Origin: Amylostereum areolatum
Lineage: Eukaryota; Basidiomycota; Agaricomycetes; Russulales; Stereaceae
Assembly: GCA_012932865.1 (NCBI GenBank)
Contig: SAXG01000103.1
Span: forward strand, 34,956 to 98,955
DNA length: 64,000 bases
Reading direction: 5' to 3'
Part shown: one piece after another, positions 10,484 through 22,370 of the stretch
Layout: every line of letters begins with the position of its first letter
How positions within the stretch are numbered: position 1 is the first letter of the stretch
Made by a program: the position numbers and the translations under genes
The notes under the pieces: model-generated
What the model saw: the letters and a program-made list of their open reading frames with translations, nothing else
What the model was told of the DNA's origin: nothing
The model's database searches: none

Positions 10484-12465
10484 ATGGTGCGCTTATTCCG
10501 ATACCAACCCAACGCCGCCCTGATCGCCTCCCGCAGCTACTACCACTGTCTCTCGTCAATGCGGCGCAGGACAGGCCCTTGGTGCGTTTACATATATCCG
10601 TTTGTGAACACCCGTCGTGCTGAAATCCACACTAGCTGCTGGAGGTTGACAATGGCGCGGCGTGTAACGGCTACCTCATCAACTGTGACAAGTTCCTCCA
10701 TGCGAAGGATGTTCTTCATGACAACGTGCCCTCTACCACCGGCGTTGTGGAGCTCGACCTCGACGTGGCCGTTCAAGCTCTGGAGAGGACCATAGACAAC
10801 CACCAGGCCGCCGTCCATCGGCTCAAGTAGCTTCGCAATCATGCCAAGGCCCCCATATACAAACTCCCCCACGAAGTCCTGGAGCTCATTACTCGTCTCT
10901 TTCGTGATATCGATTTCGGCTACCACGGAAGACCACGCCTGCCTCCAACTTACAGTCCTCGCCGCTGGCCCTTCTGGACTCGGATCACTCATGTCTTCCG
11001 GCGGTGGCGCTACCTCGCTATATTGGACCCTCGTTTGTGGACAAACATCGTCAACTACGAGGACGACTGGATACTCCGGTTTCAAGATCGCTCTTCGCCC
11101 ATGCCCATAGACATCAGTCTGAACCTCGCGGTACACTTCCAGCCGCTCCTGCTCAACACCATACAGCAGTATCACTCCCGCATTCGAAGTCTTTACATTG
11201 AACGTCCACACGATGAAATCCCCGCGTTCCTTTCCCACCTGAGCTGACCAGCACCTCTCCTCGAGAACCTGAGCATTACGAGATCGAGAAGATCCCCCGA
11301 CCCTGTGGCTGTATTCACATTGGACGACACAATATTCGGTGGACATGCCCCCCGCCTTCGTAGTTTGCATCTCTCCCACAATATCACCATCAACACATCA
11401 ACACCTTTGGTGTCCGCTTCGCTGGAAGACCTTCATATATCTTCGAACGCCACGACTTCAAGCGGCCTGGCGCGCCTCCTTCGCAAGAGTCCCAACCTTC
11501 GCACGCTGCACTACTATTATCTTAATCTTGCAGAAGCTCCGCAGGACCTAGAGAATGACCAAGCGAAAAAGAATGCAGGCTACATCGAGCTTCCTCATTT
11601 ACGCATTCTTCGTTTGGATACAAATCACGATGAGGCCGCGGGACGCCTCCTGTCGCGCCTGGTCGTTCCTTCTCTTAAAGTCTTCGCTGCGGATCTCTTC
11701 ATTGCTTCGGAGTGGGAGGCGAACATAGACAGCGTCTTTCTACCCAGCATCGGTTCCATCATGCGCGAAATGCAGCGTGTCGATGGTCCACTTCACAGCG
11801 CCAGGCTTTGCGTACTCATATGTCGTGACGGCCCACACGAAGAAACATTGTCCATATCGGGATGGCTCGGTGCAGGTCAAGGAATATCCAGGAATGTTTG
11901 GGATCCGTCGTCGGAATCTCGTGTATTCTTCCTCTCGTTCACTGCATTCATGCAGGCTCTCGGCCTTGCTGAGATCCATAGGTTATGCTTCCAGCGCCTC
12001 CCCTTCGAAGACATCGTCACTCTGACGATAGAACTGCCCTATGCCCACCCATCGGAAGATTGGGTTCGTATTCTCCGGCCCCTTCAACGCGTCGAGCTCC
12101 TCAAGGTCGATGGCACATTGATGAATGTGTTCCGCGCCATCGCGTTCGGAGCAACCTTTTCGGAGTCTCTGGACATGGATCTACAAGACGCGCCCCCTCT
12201 CTTTCCCAAGCTTTCCGAGTTGATCATCGCCAATTATCGCATCAACGGCGGCGGCGGTTCACTGCGCGAGATGCTACGCACCATAGCGGAAAGGCGGCAT
12301 TCGTCCGGGACGACGCTGCGGATCGCGTTCCAAAATTGCACGAAGTACTCGGAAGCCATAGACAAGGCTCTTGTGGGACTCGCGGAGGTTTCGTGGGACA
12401 GCGTCCGGTTTTGGGACGACCCTGAAGAGGACGAGGATGAAGATTGGCTCTGGTTCATGCGCTAG
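10484..12465 (+). pseudogene. LSM4-like 5' exons fused to a decayed F-box gene
   Basis: The 5' part copies the structure of the true LSM4 gene 2.5 kb downstream: ATG as a 3-nt exon (10484-10486), intron to 10536, exon 10537-10581 reading LLPLSLVNAAQDRPL, intron to 10635, then LLEVDNGAACNGYLINCDKF (LSM4: [20 protein letters not shown]). The same frame runs on without a join into an F-box N-terminus (VVELDLDVAVQALERTIDNH). Then come IYKLPHEVLELITRL, a W.RITHVFRRWRYLAILDPRLW block, a leucine-rich body and an acidic C-terminus ending EDEDEDWLWFMR. Two in-frame stops break it: TAG 10828-10830 and TGA 11245-11247, with sense frame directly on both sides. No intron can remove either. It reads as a gene fusion that later decayed. 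Confidence 0.8.
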
Positions 12466-12967
12466 GAGCGGATGTTGGGCAACCGCAAGCTCCTTTCAAA
12501 TTCCATCGCATGTGCAGGTTTATGGAACACTAATTTCACTTTCAGCACCGGCACCAGAGCCTGAGGAAAGCGTATGTCGAGAACTTGAGGAGCGTCTGTA
12601 ATCCCCTATCCTGAGTCGTGTAGTTTCGACTGGATGGAGGAGGTCCCAGGCTGGGTTGGATTGGACTTCTGAGTTGCGAATTCCGCGTCCTTCGCTTGTA
12701 ACATACCACTTGTAAAAATGCACACTTCACAGTCCCGCCCGTGTGTCGAAGTGCCCCAGATTCCTCCCTTTCGAATTTTGAAGTCCTGTCGATGACTTCA
12801 CGCCGCGCCGCGCCGGTGGCGCCTGATCATGAACTTGCACGCGTCGACGTCGCGAGGCGTCGCGGCAGAGGCTAGATCTTTGCTACTTTCCACTTCAACC
12901 GCCATCTTCCCCCACCCCCAACTCTCGCCCCAGGTCCTCCGTGAGGGCTCTCACGAAACGAAAAATC

Positions 12968-13669
12968 ATGGTGCGCGCGCTCCAGATCCCCCGAAAACGT
13001 GCGCCACGCTGATCCCCGCCCACCAAAAAGCTCCCGCTCTCCCTCCTCAACGCGGCGCAGAACAAGCCCATGGTGCGCGCCCCGCCTCTCCGCTTTTCGT
13101 CGTCCGATTCTCCTCTCACGCTGGTATCTCCCTCCTCCCCATTTCCCCCGAACACAGCTGGTGGAGCTCAAAAACGGCGAGACGTTCAACGGCCACCTCG
13201 TCAACTGCGACAACTTCATGAACATCACCCTGCGCGAGGTCTACCAGACCAACCCCGAGGCCGACCGCTTCTGGAAGGTCAAGGAGTGCTACATCCGCGG
13301 CAGCACGGTGCGCGCCGTTCCTTCCCTCCCTCCCTCCTTCCCTCCCTCCTTTCATCCATCCCTCCTCTCGCATCCTGGCCGTGGCGCAATCGCTGAGCGG
13401 GGCTGTGTAGATCAAGTATCTGCGCGTGCCGGATCAGCTGCTGGACGCGGTGAAGGACGAGCAGGTGCGCGCGCGCGAGGCGGGCAAGGGCATGCGCGGG
13501 GGCATGGCCGCCGGGGGGCGCGGACGGGGCGGTCTTCCGCCGAGAGGTGCGTTCGTCCATCGCGCGTGGTTCCCGCGCGCTGAGGCGGCCTGTCTTTTTG
13601 TTCGCAGGTCGTGGTATGCCGCGCGGCGGGCCGATACGCGGGGGACGCGGGCGGGGACGAGGAATGTGA
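12968..13669 (+). CDS. LSM4: U6 snRNA-associated Sm-like protein LSm4
   Basis: Five exons (12968-12970, 13031-13072, 13158-13307, 13411-13546, 13608-13669) encode 130 residues. The initiator ATG is alone in a 3 nt exon, and the intron after it ends AAAAAG at 13030. The protein reads [15 protein letters not shown], then Sm1 ([20 protein letters not shown]), Sm2 ([16 protein letters not shown]) and an RG/RGG-rich tail ([13 protein letters not shown]...). LSm4 is part of the LSm1-7 ring in mRNA decay and the LSm2-8 ring on U6 snRNA. Introns are GC-rich, and the third holds a CCCT-rich run. The partial, intron-retaining copy at 10.5 kb confirms the odd first exon. Confidence 0.95.
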
Positions 13670-14196
13670 GGTGGCCGCGTGGGGCGGGGGGGTGACTCTG
13701 ATTTTGCGTCGAGGCCTGGCCTGGGTGTGTGTGCGTTCCATATCGCTTGTTTGTACTTTCCCCCTTCGTCTCGTGTAATGCTGCTTCTTTCGCATCCTGC
13801 GCGTTCATCGGCACCGAAACATCGTCCGTATCCAAACATCCAGCCGCATCACTGGCGCCCGTCTTGCTCGCCTTGCACCTGTCTATGTTCAGAAGGCTCG
13901 TCCGGCCAGGAGCAAGAGTGTGATTCAACCAGGTAGGGTACAACTCCGTGCAGAGCGCTGATAGCCATCATACTTACATAGATATCCCCAGCTCTCAGTC
14001 ACGCATGCGCGGTTAGGAAATGACAATATATTCAGGTAGAGTGTGCTCGTGGTACACCGTGACGCGCCTGACGCTGATACTTATCGCGCAAAGATAACTT
14101 ACATCTGCCCCACTATACCCACCGATCGCTCACCTCCTCCACCAGAAGCTTCAATCGCATCTCCCCGCCCGGATCCGGCTCCTGTATCCACTTCCC

Positions 14197-16084
14197 CTAA
14201 CCCCAAGGACCCGTCAGCCCCACATACGCGCCCTTCGCCCGGTACAAGAAGTAAAAGGGGAGGGGGAAACACTCACGATGTACATGTGCGGGCCCATGGA
14301 CAGCGTCCGGATGGACGTCCGGAGCATCAACGCCTCCGCGTCCTTCTTTTCGAACGGGTTCGAGGGCGAGCGGGGCGCGGGGGGCAGGTTGCTCCAATCG
14401 GCGGTCGTGAGCGCGATCGAGTCCGGCAGCCAGGTGACGTGCAGCTTGAGCGAGCGGAGCTGGTGCGCCTGCGCGATGACATGCTCGATCGAAGCCTGCC
14501 AAACACCGTTAAGCCTTCTGGTCTCCGATATAGCGGAGGAGGACGAGGAGGGGGGCGATAGAACGCACCGAGTCCCGGCTGACGACCGCGCACGACAGCG
14601 CCTCCAGCCGCGGAAACTTGGCGCACACGCACGCGACGTCCTCGTGCGTGAGCTGGGACATGTTCACGAGGAACGTGCGGAGGGTGGTGCCCTGGGTGTG
14701 CGCGAGGTCGAGGAGAAAGTGGCGCGGGATGCGCATCTGGCCCTGGGTGGAGAACGCGTTGAGCGTGAAGGACTCGAGGGACGGGCGCGGGATGAGCTGG
14801 CGGAGCCACTGCCACAGCTGCCGCGGGCCTTGGAGGTCGACCGAGCTCGTGCGCACGGTGAGATGGCGGAGGCGGGGCAAGGGCGCGTGCGCGTCCAGCG
14901 CGGGGCGGAGGAGGCCCGCGCCGAGGTATTCGGTGTCGAGCGCGAGGAGGTTGGGCACGCAGGTGAGGATGTCGTGCATGGACGCGCTCGGCGCGCCTTT
15001 GAGCCGCAGATCGCGGAGGAGGGGCAGCTGCGAGAGCACGGAGATGAGGATCGTCGCGGGCACGCCTGCGCAGCGCTGCAAAGGCGGGGGGGGGAGGGGT
15101 CAGAGTTCGAGCGTCGAGCGGTCGGCAGAGGGAGGGGAGGGGACGAGCGGGACGTACCCCGAGTTCGAGCTCGGTCAGGGTGCCGCCGAGCCTGTCGGCC
15201 CAGCCCTGGAGGACGCGGGGGGGACCCTCCATGCACCATATTGCGACTTTGTGGAGGCCGGTGAGGGCGTTGAGGGAGGCCCAGGCGCGCACGCCGAGGT
15301 CGCTGTAGGTGCGGATGGTGAGGGAGCGGAAGGGGATGCGTTTGAGGACGTGGAGGAAGGCTTCGAAGGTTTCGGGGGAGGAGGACATGTCGTCGCTCCA
15401 GGTGAACGAGTACAGGTTGTCGCACAGTGAGAGCGCCTTGAGCACGACGGCGGTCATGGCGGGGTCGCGGTGCATCGCACCTGGAGGGTAAATAGGGCAG
15501 GTCAGCGTGCGGGAACGGGGCCGGGAGGAGGAGAGGGGGGACCCAACCTGACGGAGCGTGGAACGGTCTCCAAACGCATGCACACCTGCTGAGTACGATT
15601 GAGCGATGCGTCCCCGCCGCCAGGTTCGTCAAGGGCCCCCAAGTAGAAGATGACGAAGAAAAAGACGGGGAGCGCACCTATCTCGCGGACGTGGCGGACG
15701 TGGCGCGCCAGGCTCGGTTTGCGGAGGATGGTGACGGCGGGGTGGAAGGCTTCGGTCTGGCGCTAAAAGGGCAGAGCACGGACGATGAGGACGGGTGCGC
15801 GGGAGCGAAGGGAGCGAAGGAGGAGGCGGACCAGCTTGTATTCACCCTTGGTGCGTGCGTCGGTGTCGAGGGTGCGGTAGAGGAGGGGGGGTGGCGGCGT
15901 GGTTGAAGTCCCAGCTGGTGAGGGAGGCGGCGTGGAGATCACGGCGATCGGAGAGCTGCTGGAGGACGGCGTAGACGATGTCGACGGGGACTCGGGCGGG
16001 GTGGAAGGACATCGTGGCCGGGTCCTGGGCGATGTCGATGTCGAGGGCGATGTCGAGGGCGATGTCGAGGGCGGGTCCGAGCAT
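14197..16084 (-). CDS. F-box / leucine-rich repeat protein with frame problems
   Basis: The gene starts at ATG 16084 with three ALDI repeats, then an F-box-like segment VPVDIVYAVLQQLSDRRDLHAASLTSWDFNHAATP. The body shows leucine-rich stretches: AMTAVVLKALSLCDNLYSF, LPLLRDLRLKGAPSASMHDI, PRLRHLTVRTSSVDLQG, and HQLRSLKLHVTWLPDS. It ends GPHMYI|GAYVGLTGPWG. Clear introns lie after TELELG (15082-15159 region), after VVSRDS (14502-14564 region) and at 14233-14276. Near 15840-15891 the frame cannot be closed: a run of seven G (15885-15891, plus strand) shifts HAATP away from LLYRTLDTDARTK, and the next donor is out of phase by one base. This is either two homopolymer sequencing errors or a young pseudogene. 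Splicing between 15490 and 15680 is ambiguous. Confidence 0.65.
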
Positions 16085-16951
16085 GGCGCTCACTTATAAA
16101 GCCAGGCTGGTGAGACCGGTCGGTTCCGCGAGAGCGCATTGCGCAGGGCGGCTGGCGTGCGAGGGCGCGCGTGGGGGGGTGGCCTGCCCGACGAGGCCGA
16201 GCTCTATCATGATAATCTGACAAAGATGCAGGAACAAGTTGGTTTAGGGCAGGTTTAAAGTTCCCGTCGGTCCCAGGGGGGATACCTCGCAAGGTCCACC
16301 CATGACGGTGTCGCCACAGCATCCAACGTAGCGTTTTTCGTTAAAAAAGAATACAGCGTCTACAGTTTGTAGGTAATCCTCGGTATACGGCGCCCATCGT
16401 CGTATGTGGGTATCTCTCCCAGTTTCAAGCAACCGTTTCACACTGCATGTGCCGAAGTGGCCAGGAGCCCAGGCAACTTCTGTCGTCGCAAACGGTCGGT
16501 GCATTTCTTGATCTGACCTGCACAGTGCTTGCTCCGAAACCGGGACGCAAAAACTCCACGGCGCCAGAGCAACTTTGCAGCGAGATCGCGTGCACGCGTG
16601 ACATATTCGCCGTTGTGGAGGGGAAATATAGTGTCTGTAGTACCTGGAAGTCGAGGTACATAGGTCATCCGTCCCTTGGGGGAAAGCACTCGTTTGTAAG
16701 TATATGGATTCAAATGTTTGTAGTGGTTCCCTTGTCCACTTCAATGCCAATGAACCGTTCCAACCACGACGTACCACAGTTGAGCGGGAAGGCAACGTTC
16801 AACGTTCAACGTTCAATGTTCAATGTTCAATGCCAAGATCTTCCTACATACTCTCAGGGTCGAACGTTGACTTGCAAAGCACAATGAGGGGGCCGAGGTG
16901 CAAAAAAAGGTTGGCAGCTTGATTTGTATCCAAACGGCCCTTCCTTCTTCT

Positions 16952-18258
16952 TCACACCTGACTGACCTCGACCCTCCGCCCCTCCCTCGCGCTCACCTTG
17001 ATCGCCTCGACGTGCTGGTGCAGCCCGACCGCGTCCTCGAACGTCGGATACACCCCGCCCGCGTCCGCCCCCTTCGCGAACTCGGCCCACGCCCGGCCCG
17101 TGTTCGAGCCCAGCACCGCGTTCTCCGCGGCCAGATCGACCGGCGCGCCGTTGAGGAACACGCGCTCGACGCCGTGCACCTGCGGCGCGAGCGAGCGGTC
17201 GCTCTCCACGCGGATCTGGCCCTGCGTGCCCTCGACGACGAGCGCGAGCGCGGGCGGCGCGTTCTGCGCCGGCGGCGCGGACGCGAGCGTGCGCCAGCTC
17301 GCGGTGAGGAGCGCGCCGGAGTCGGCGAGGGTGCCCGTGAACGCCCACTGGTCGGGCACTTGCACGGGCACGAACTGGCTCTCCGCGTCGGGCGCGTCGG
17401 CGGAGGCCGCGACTTTGACCGTGGGGATGGTGGTGGCCGTGGTGGCGCTGACCGAGGCCAGAGGCCCCAGCGCGTAGAGGATGAAGGAGAGGTTGTGGCC
17501 GATCAGGATGTCGGGGAAGGTGGCACCTGCAGAGGGAGGATCGTGAGCCGGGGGCGATGGCGGGTGGTGTACGCGTGTACGCACCGTTCTCAGGGTAGAT
17601 GGCGTATAGCCCTGCGGGTGTCGTCCACGGGGAGTAGAAGGGCAGGCTCGGGTCCTTCCACGCAAGCTGGGAAATGCGAGTCTAATAAGCTGCAAGCAGG
17701 GTGCGTGAACAACAAGGCACTCACCCAGCTCGCAGATAAAACCTTCCCGATCTTCCCTTCCGCAATCCATTCCTTTATCTGTGCCAAAGTACCCGCATCA
17801 ACGCCGCCCAAAAAAGAATGCGATGGCCGTCGTACCTTGCGGATGGCGGGCACCTGCCAGCTCTGCAGGCCCACGATCGTCTTCACGCCCTTCTCCCGCG
17901 CGGCTTGCGCGATTTCCCTCGCCTCCGCGAGGCCGTTCCCGAGGGGCCACTCGACAAACACGTCCTTCCCCTTCGCGATCGCGGGGAGGACGGCCTTCTT
18001 GTGGTCGGGGGCCTTCACGGACACGACGACGAGGTCGACGTTCGGATCGCCGGCGATCGCGTCCGTCGCGCCGTGGTACGCGCGCGCCGCGCCGTACTTC
18101 TCCGCCGAGGCCTTCGCGGACGCTTCGGAGGAGGTCGAGACGGCGGTGAGCGCGTATTTGGACGCGAGGTCGGGGTGCGCGAGCGGGGCGTGGAGAGCGG
18201 TGGCGGCCCAGCCGCCGGTGGCGGAGAGGCCTACGAAGCCGATCTTGATGGGAGACAT
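16952..18258 (-). CDS. Gal80-like NAD(P)-binding oxidoreductase (GFO/IDH/MocA)
   Basis: Four exons (18258-17836, 17778-17725, 17666-17585, 17526-16952) encode 377 residues, introns 57-58 nt. The N-terminus MSPIKIGFVGLSATGGWAA carries a Rossmann GxxG-like turn. VDLVVVSVKAPDHKKAVLPA and KDVFVEWPLGN are the usual second and third strands of the family, where the catalytic EKP motif is replaced by EWP as in Gal80. Then come AIYPENGATFPDILIGHNLS and a C-terminal dimer domain. Gal80 represses galactose genes in yeasts; many basidiomycete relatives are probably enzymes or regulators of unknown substrate. The ATG at 18258 fits the conserved MSPIKIGFVG start better than the upstream in-frame CTG. Confidence 0.88.
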
Positions 18259-18259
18259 G

Positions 18260-18890
18260 TGGGTGGTGCTCTGGGAAGGGGGATTCGAGGGCTGGGGAAT
18301 TGGGAGGAGACCGTCGGATGCGTCCGGTTTATAAAGCACGGCCGCGCCACGATGGGGTACGGCGTGCTTTCATCCGGTGGGTGCGCAATTCGAACCTCTC
18401 TACGATCAGTCATGACGGTGAGCGGCGATAGGTCCATCCTCAGCAGCAGGAACCTGGAAGAAACTCACCATCTCCCATGACGAGGGACTTCACAATCGCA
18501 GGCGTGGGAGGTGGAAGAGAAATAGATTTGTAAAGATTCGCGTCAATTGAGGCTTGGTCATAGTCGCCGTTGGGCGTATGCCCGACCATCGGCGTTAACA
18601 CGTACTCAGCACGTGAATCGATCAACAAGACGCGCGTCTCGAGACGCGGTTGCACTCCTTCCGCGTTGTCCAGGACATCCCTGATCGGCCTTCGTTCCCG
18701 CTGTCTGTCAGGAATCACTGTCAAAGGGCCCCCCTCGTCGGGGCGATTGTCTGAATATAAGCTTGGAAAACTTGAAGGAGGTATGCCACTCTCCGTCGTT
18801 GTATGTTTGTATGTAGTGTCCGTTGACCGCTCGGACTTCCAAGTTGAACCAATCCGACTGTACTACACTGGGTGCAAATCCCCCTTTTGA
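18260..18890. other. Intergenic, one unassigned minus frame
   Basis: A minus-strand frame (18724-18440, 94 codons, with RPIRDVLDNAEG and LIDSRAEYVLTPMVGH) looks coding-like but matches nothing I recognise and has no clear partner exons. Confidence 0.3.
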
Positions 18891-19690
18891 ATGGTTGAAA
18901 TAGTTGACAAATTTTGATTAAAAGGCAGCCAGTTTTTATCCAATTTATTGCAGGTTAAGTTAATGCAAATATGTTAAATGAAGGTCACATGTTTCCAAGG
19001 TGAAAAAGTGGATGGAAAATCATGACTATCTTTTAAGCTTTGGCTCCCATTATCCTGAAATATGCCATCAGTTTGATTACAATATGCTCTGATACAATTT
19101 CAGACTAAATTGAGGAAGACATGAATTGGTGCGGGGTAAATCTTTCACTACTTGGGACTACAAGGCTGTTTTTATTCTCCAATCTTCTTTGCATAAATTG
19201 TAGAGGAAGGGAAGACTTTGTCCAAGTGGGTTTATCATTGGAAAAGATCAAGCAATGTCGAGAACTTTGGACACCTCTTGTTACCAAGATGCTTCAAGGT
19301 TTTGGGGCAAAAATGACCATGGGAAATTGTGAACAGGAAGGATGGCTAAATGATCATATTTTCCTTGCCTATTGAAGATGGAAAAGGCACAATACTGAAT
19401 GTAGCATACCTCATCCCATATTCTTGTAATATAAGTAGAAGGAAAATTGAAGGATAAAGATTGGAAAGATGTAGATGTCTACCCACTTCGTTCCAGCATG
19501 TTATGTGGGTGGATCATTGCAGATGGATTCCTACACCATTTTTCCCACCGAAATCATGATGGAAATAACCTCAAGGTTTCCATACTGTTCAGAGAAGGAA
19601 ATTGAAGACTAAACGTGAAAGAACTTACAAATTTGGCGCAGCCAATGATTGAAAAAGGTGTGGATGATCATAACCATTGATTTATGTTGT
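18890..19690. other. Low-GC island, probable decayed insertion
   Basis: From about 18890 to 19690 base composition drops visibly below both flanks, and the sequence has no frame longer than about 84 codons (19121-19375, plus). Fragments such as DVDVYPLRSSMLCGWIIADG suggest decayed coding sequence. No terminal repeats were found. Origin unknown. Confidence 0.45.
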
Positions 19691-19699
19691 ACACGGGAT

Positions 19700-20960
19700 T
19701 AAACGGAGGAGAAATCATTGACTTCTCAACCGACTCGGTGGTCATCTGTTACATCGGCAGAAAGCATTGGCTCAGGATCTGGCTCCTCGATGACCCGCGC
19801 GTGCACGGAGGAGCTCAAGCGCAGGGGGTAGGACAGAGGGCATGCCGGAGGCGGATGCGAGGTCGGTCACTATGATTCGAGCGGAAGGAAGACGCGGATG
19901 GAATGCGAGGTTGGCCTAGTCTCCCAGAGGCAGACGAGATAATTCGTCAACACTTCTCGGGCTCAGGATCCGGTTGGCCCACCTCGCGCACGTACTGAGT
20001 GTGACACTTTTCCCATGCCACAGCCGACCATTCTCTCTGAATCTCCACCGCCTCCTCCCCCATTCGTCATCGTATCACCTCCCGACCTTGCCTCTCCCTA
20101 GACGTGAACCTGGCCGCGCCGTACCCCGTCCTTTCACCCCCATTGGCCATGCCCGTCGCCCGCGCCCGCCTCCTACCACATCTTCTCGTCGACCAGCCCC
20201 TTCCTGCCTCCTACACGCGGCGCTCCCAGTCCCCCTCACGAAACGATAGCACCCATATTCACGCCTCGGTCGCTCCTCCCGTACGTACCTCGTTTGCGCC
20301 GTCGGGCGTGTTTCTGACGCCTCGGACGGTCAGGTCCGTGACACGCTCAGCGGGGTGCACAAATCGGCTACGTCTGGCCAACCTCCTCCACAACGTCTTC
20401 GTTATGCTCGTTTCGGTCCACGGCTTCGACATTGTTCAGGAATGCCATGTAGTGGAGGTCGTGTCAGTAGTCCGCGTCGAACCAGAATGGCAATGTTGTG
20501 CTACAGCGATCGCGGGGAGTCTGACAGCCATAGCGAGCGAAGAGTATCGCAGCCGCTATGTGCGTCTATGGCTTAGATGAGGCAGAGCGTGATACAGAGA
20601 CAGACAGCGAAGATGTGCAGGTCCTGTGTGACAAGGCAGTACGACAGCGGCCCCGAGAATCATCCGTGCGACGGAAATGAAGGCAGTCGTGGGGAGGGTA
20701 CAATATGTTGGTGCCTAGGCGAGTGTTGTTGACGCGTAGTATGGGCCCGTGTTCTTACATACTCACTGTAGATTAGCGTGCGCATGGATTTGGCGTCGGT
20801 TCTGGAGCAGCAGCGAGACGCGGGAACGAGGAAGCCTATATTATGATTTATCATGGGACAATTTAGCTAAGTGGCGATGGAGGCACCAGTTGAAGGCCGT
20901 GGGATCGCACTACAAGGGTAAAGGAGGACCAGAGGATGATGAGATGGTAGACAGGACGCG
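19700..20960. other. Intergenic, no supported gene
   Basis: GC-rich sequence with proline/arginine-rich open frames on the plus strand (20104-20580 is the longest) that look like composition effects. No splice-linked exons or known motifs were seen. Confidence 0.4.
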
Positions 20961-20964
20961 TTTC

Positions 20965-21177
20965 CGACGCACGAAAGTGAGATCGAGAATGAGAACGCGC
21001 GCAACAGGCTCGGGAGCAAGAGCAGAGGCGAAGCGAACCATGCCATTCGGCGTATCCCGCGACATGACAAGTCGAATGCACGTGACAACGCGACGCGCCA
21101 ACGCGTTCGCGCGTCGCCGCCTAGGCTCTGTCTACCACAGCGTCATTCCGCTTTTCGATCTCACTTTTCGTGCGTCG
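20965..21177. promoter_or_regulatory. Inverted pair of the GTGCGTC motif, pair 1
   Basis: Motif on minus at 20965-20985 and on plus at 21156-21177, 170 bp apart and facing outward. CACGTG lies between at 21079-21084, followed by AACGCGTTCGCGCGTCG. No clear gene starts within 400 bp on either side. Confidence 0.6.
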
Positions 21178-21179
21178 TA

Positions 21180-22150
21180 AAAGGGATTCCCTCCCTTTAT
21201 TTGCAACGTATCCTCATTCTTGTCAACGTACTTCCGAGTGGGCCTCCAAGCCTAAACACGACCGGATCATCACACCCAAAGTAAACTTCGACGCGCCGCC
21301 TCGCGCATTTTCGTGTGGCTACAATTGGCTACACCCTTGAGCGGAGTGTCGCGTCGTCTGGACCAAATCTCTATCCAAGTATGTTTTCGCCGCTTTCCCT
21401 ACGGCACTTTGTAACCACGATGACGTTACTTGCAACCACGATGATGCGGCTTACCGCAAGGCGTGTGCCAGTGCACGGCGAAGTCAACCCTTGCCAAAGT
21501 CTTCAGGTCACGGTGCATCTCTAATCATGGTTCTCTTGCGACATACGCGCATCTAACCTAAACTGCGCAAAATATTCAATGATATGCTCACTAGCAAGAC
21601 TATCAACGAAGATGAGCACACGGACTTCCACATCAAGCATCGGTACGGTGAGCACTTCGCTTTCGTATAGGCACTCGGAGAGCTTACCATTGAATCTGCA
21701 ATGGGAACGCCGTATGGGGTGCGTACAACTCCCGATCCGTGTTCACAAACCACAACAAATGAACGAACTGACGGGCCTCTCTTTTGAGCTTTGGCGGGGA
21801 TATTTGCAGTACGTCTCCAGCCGCTGCTCCTTTGCCCCCTCCCCCCTCCCTCGTATCCCTCGTATCAAACATCTTTTGCCAGGTAGGTCCGCCCAGCTGT
21901 CAACAGGATGCCCGTGAATGTTTCAGGCATGCAGGCAACTTCTACTATGCTCGTACACGGTACACTGTTTGTCCCCTGCTCTTGTCGGTTGCGTTACAAG
22001 CTTACCACCTGAGCAGATATGAGGATCATGTGGATAGTTGGTCCGCCGAGTTTCTGCCTGAATGGGATTACCGAAGGCTGTCGCAGGTGACCGAGGACCC
22101 GCTGAACTACAAGAGGCTAGAGGCTGCTTTGAAGAACCTCACAAAGGTCC
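21180..22150. other. Intergenic, no supported gene
   Basis: Only short overlapping frames are seen. A plus frame reading DHVDSWSAEFLPEWDYRRLS and DPLNYKRLEAALKNLTKVPD (about 22020-22160) looks coding-like but is isolated. Confidence 0.3.
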
Positions 22151-22159
22151 CCGACAGGG

Positions 22160-22370
22160 CGGCGGCGGCGCCAAACCACGCGCTCCGGCGCATCGGTCCG
22201 GCGTAAATAGAACCAAACACGCGAGATTTTGCGACGCACAAGTCCCTTCCGAGTCCCTTCACGCTTCAACGTCCAACGCTCTTCCAGGCTCCTCCGCTGC
22301 ACGTTCCGTCTTTCCGCCTTCTTACCTGTGCTCGATCTCACTTTTGTGCGTCGAGCGCGGGTTTACTCAG
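22160..22370 (+). repeat. Dispersed repeat copy a, with motif
   Basis: Shares with copy b (30430-29970, minus) the order CCACGCGCTCC, TAGAACCAAACACG, CAAGTCCCTTC, CGTTCCGTCTTTCCGCCTTC, then the motif at 22333-22354 and GAGCGCGGGTTTAC. The similarity ends just before the ATG at 22371. Confidence 0.75.

Noticed and set aside
10588..11379. Long minus-strand open frame (263 codons)
   Set aside because: Shadow of the F-box pseudogene on the plus strand; no motifs.
14278..15430. Long plus-strand Arg/Glu-rich frames
   Set aside because: Composition shadows of the GC-rich F-box/LRR gene on the minus strand.
16794..16833. Tandem AACGTTC/AATGTTC units
   Set aside because: Short decayed runs like those inside dispersed repeat copies; no spacer-repeat structure, so not CRISPR or a functional array.
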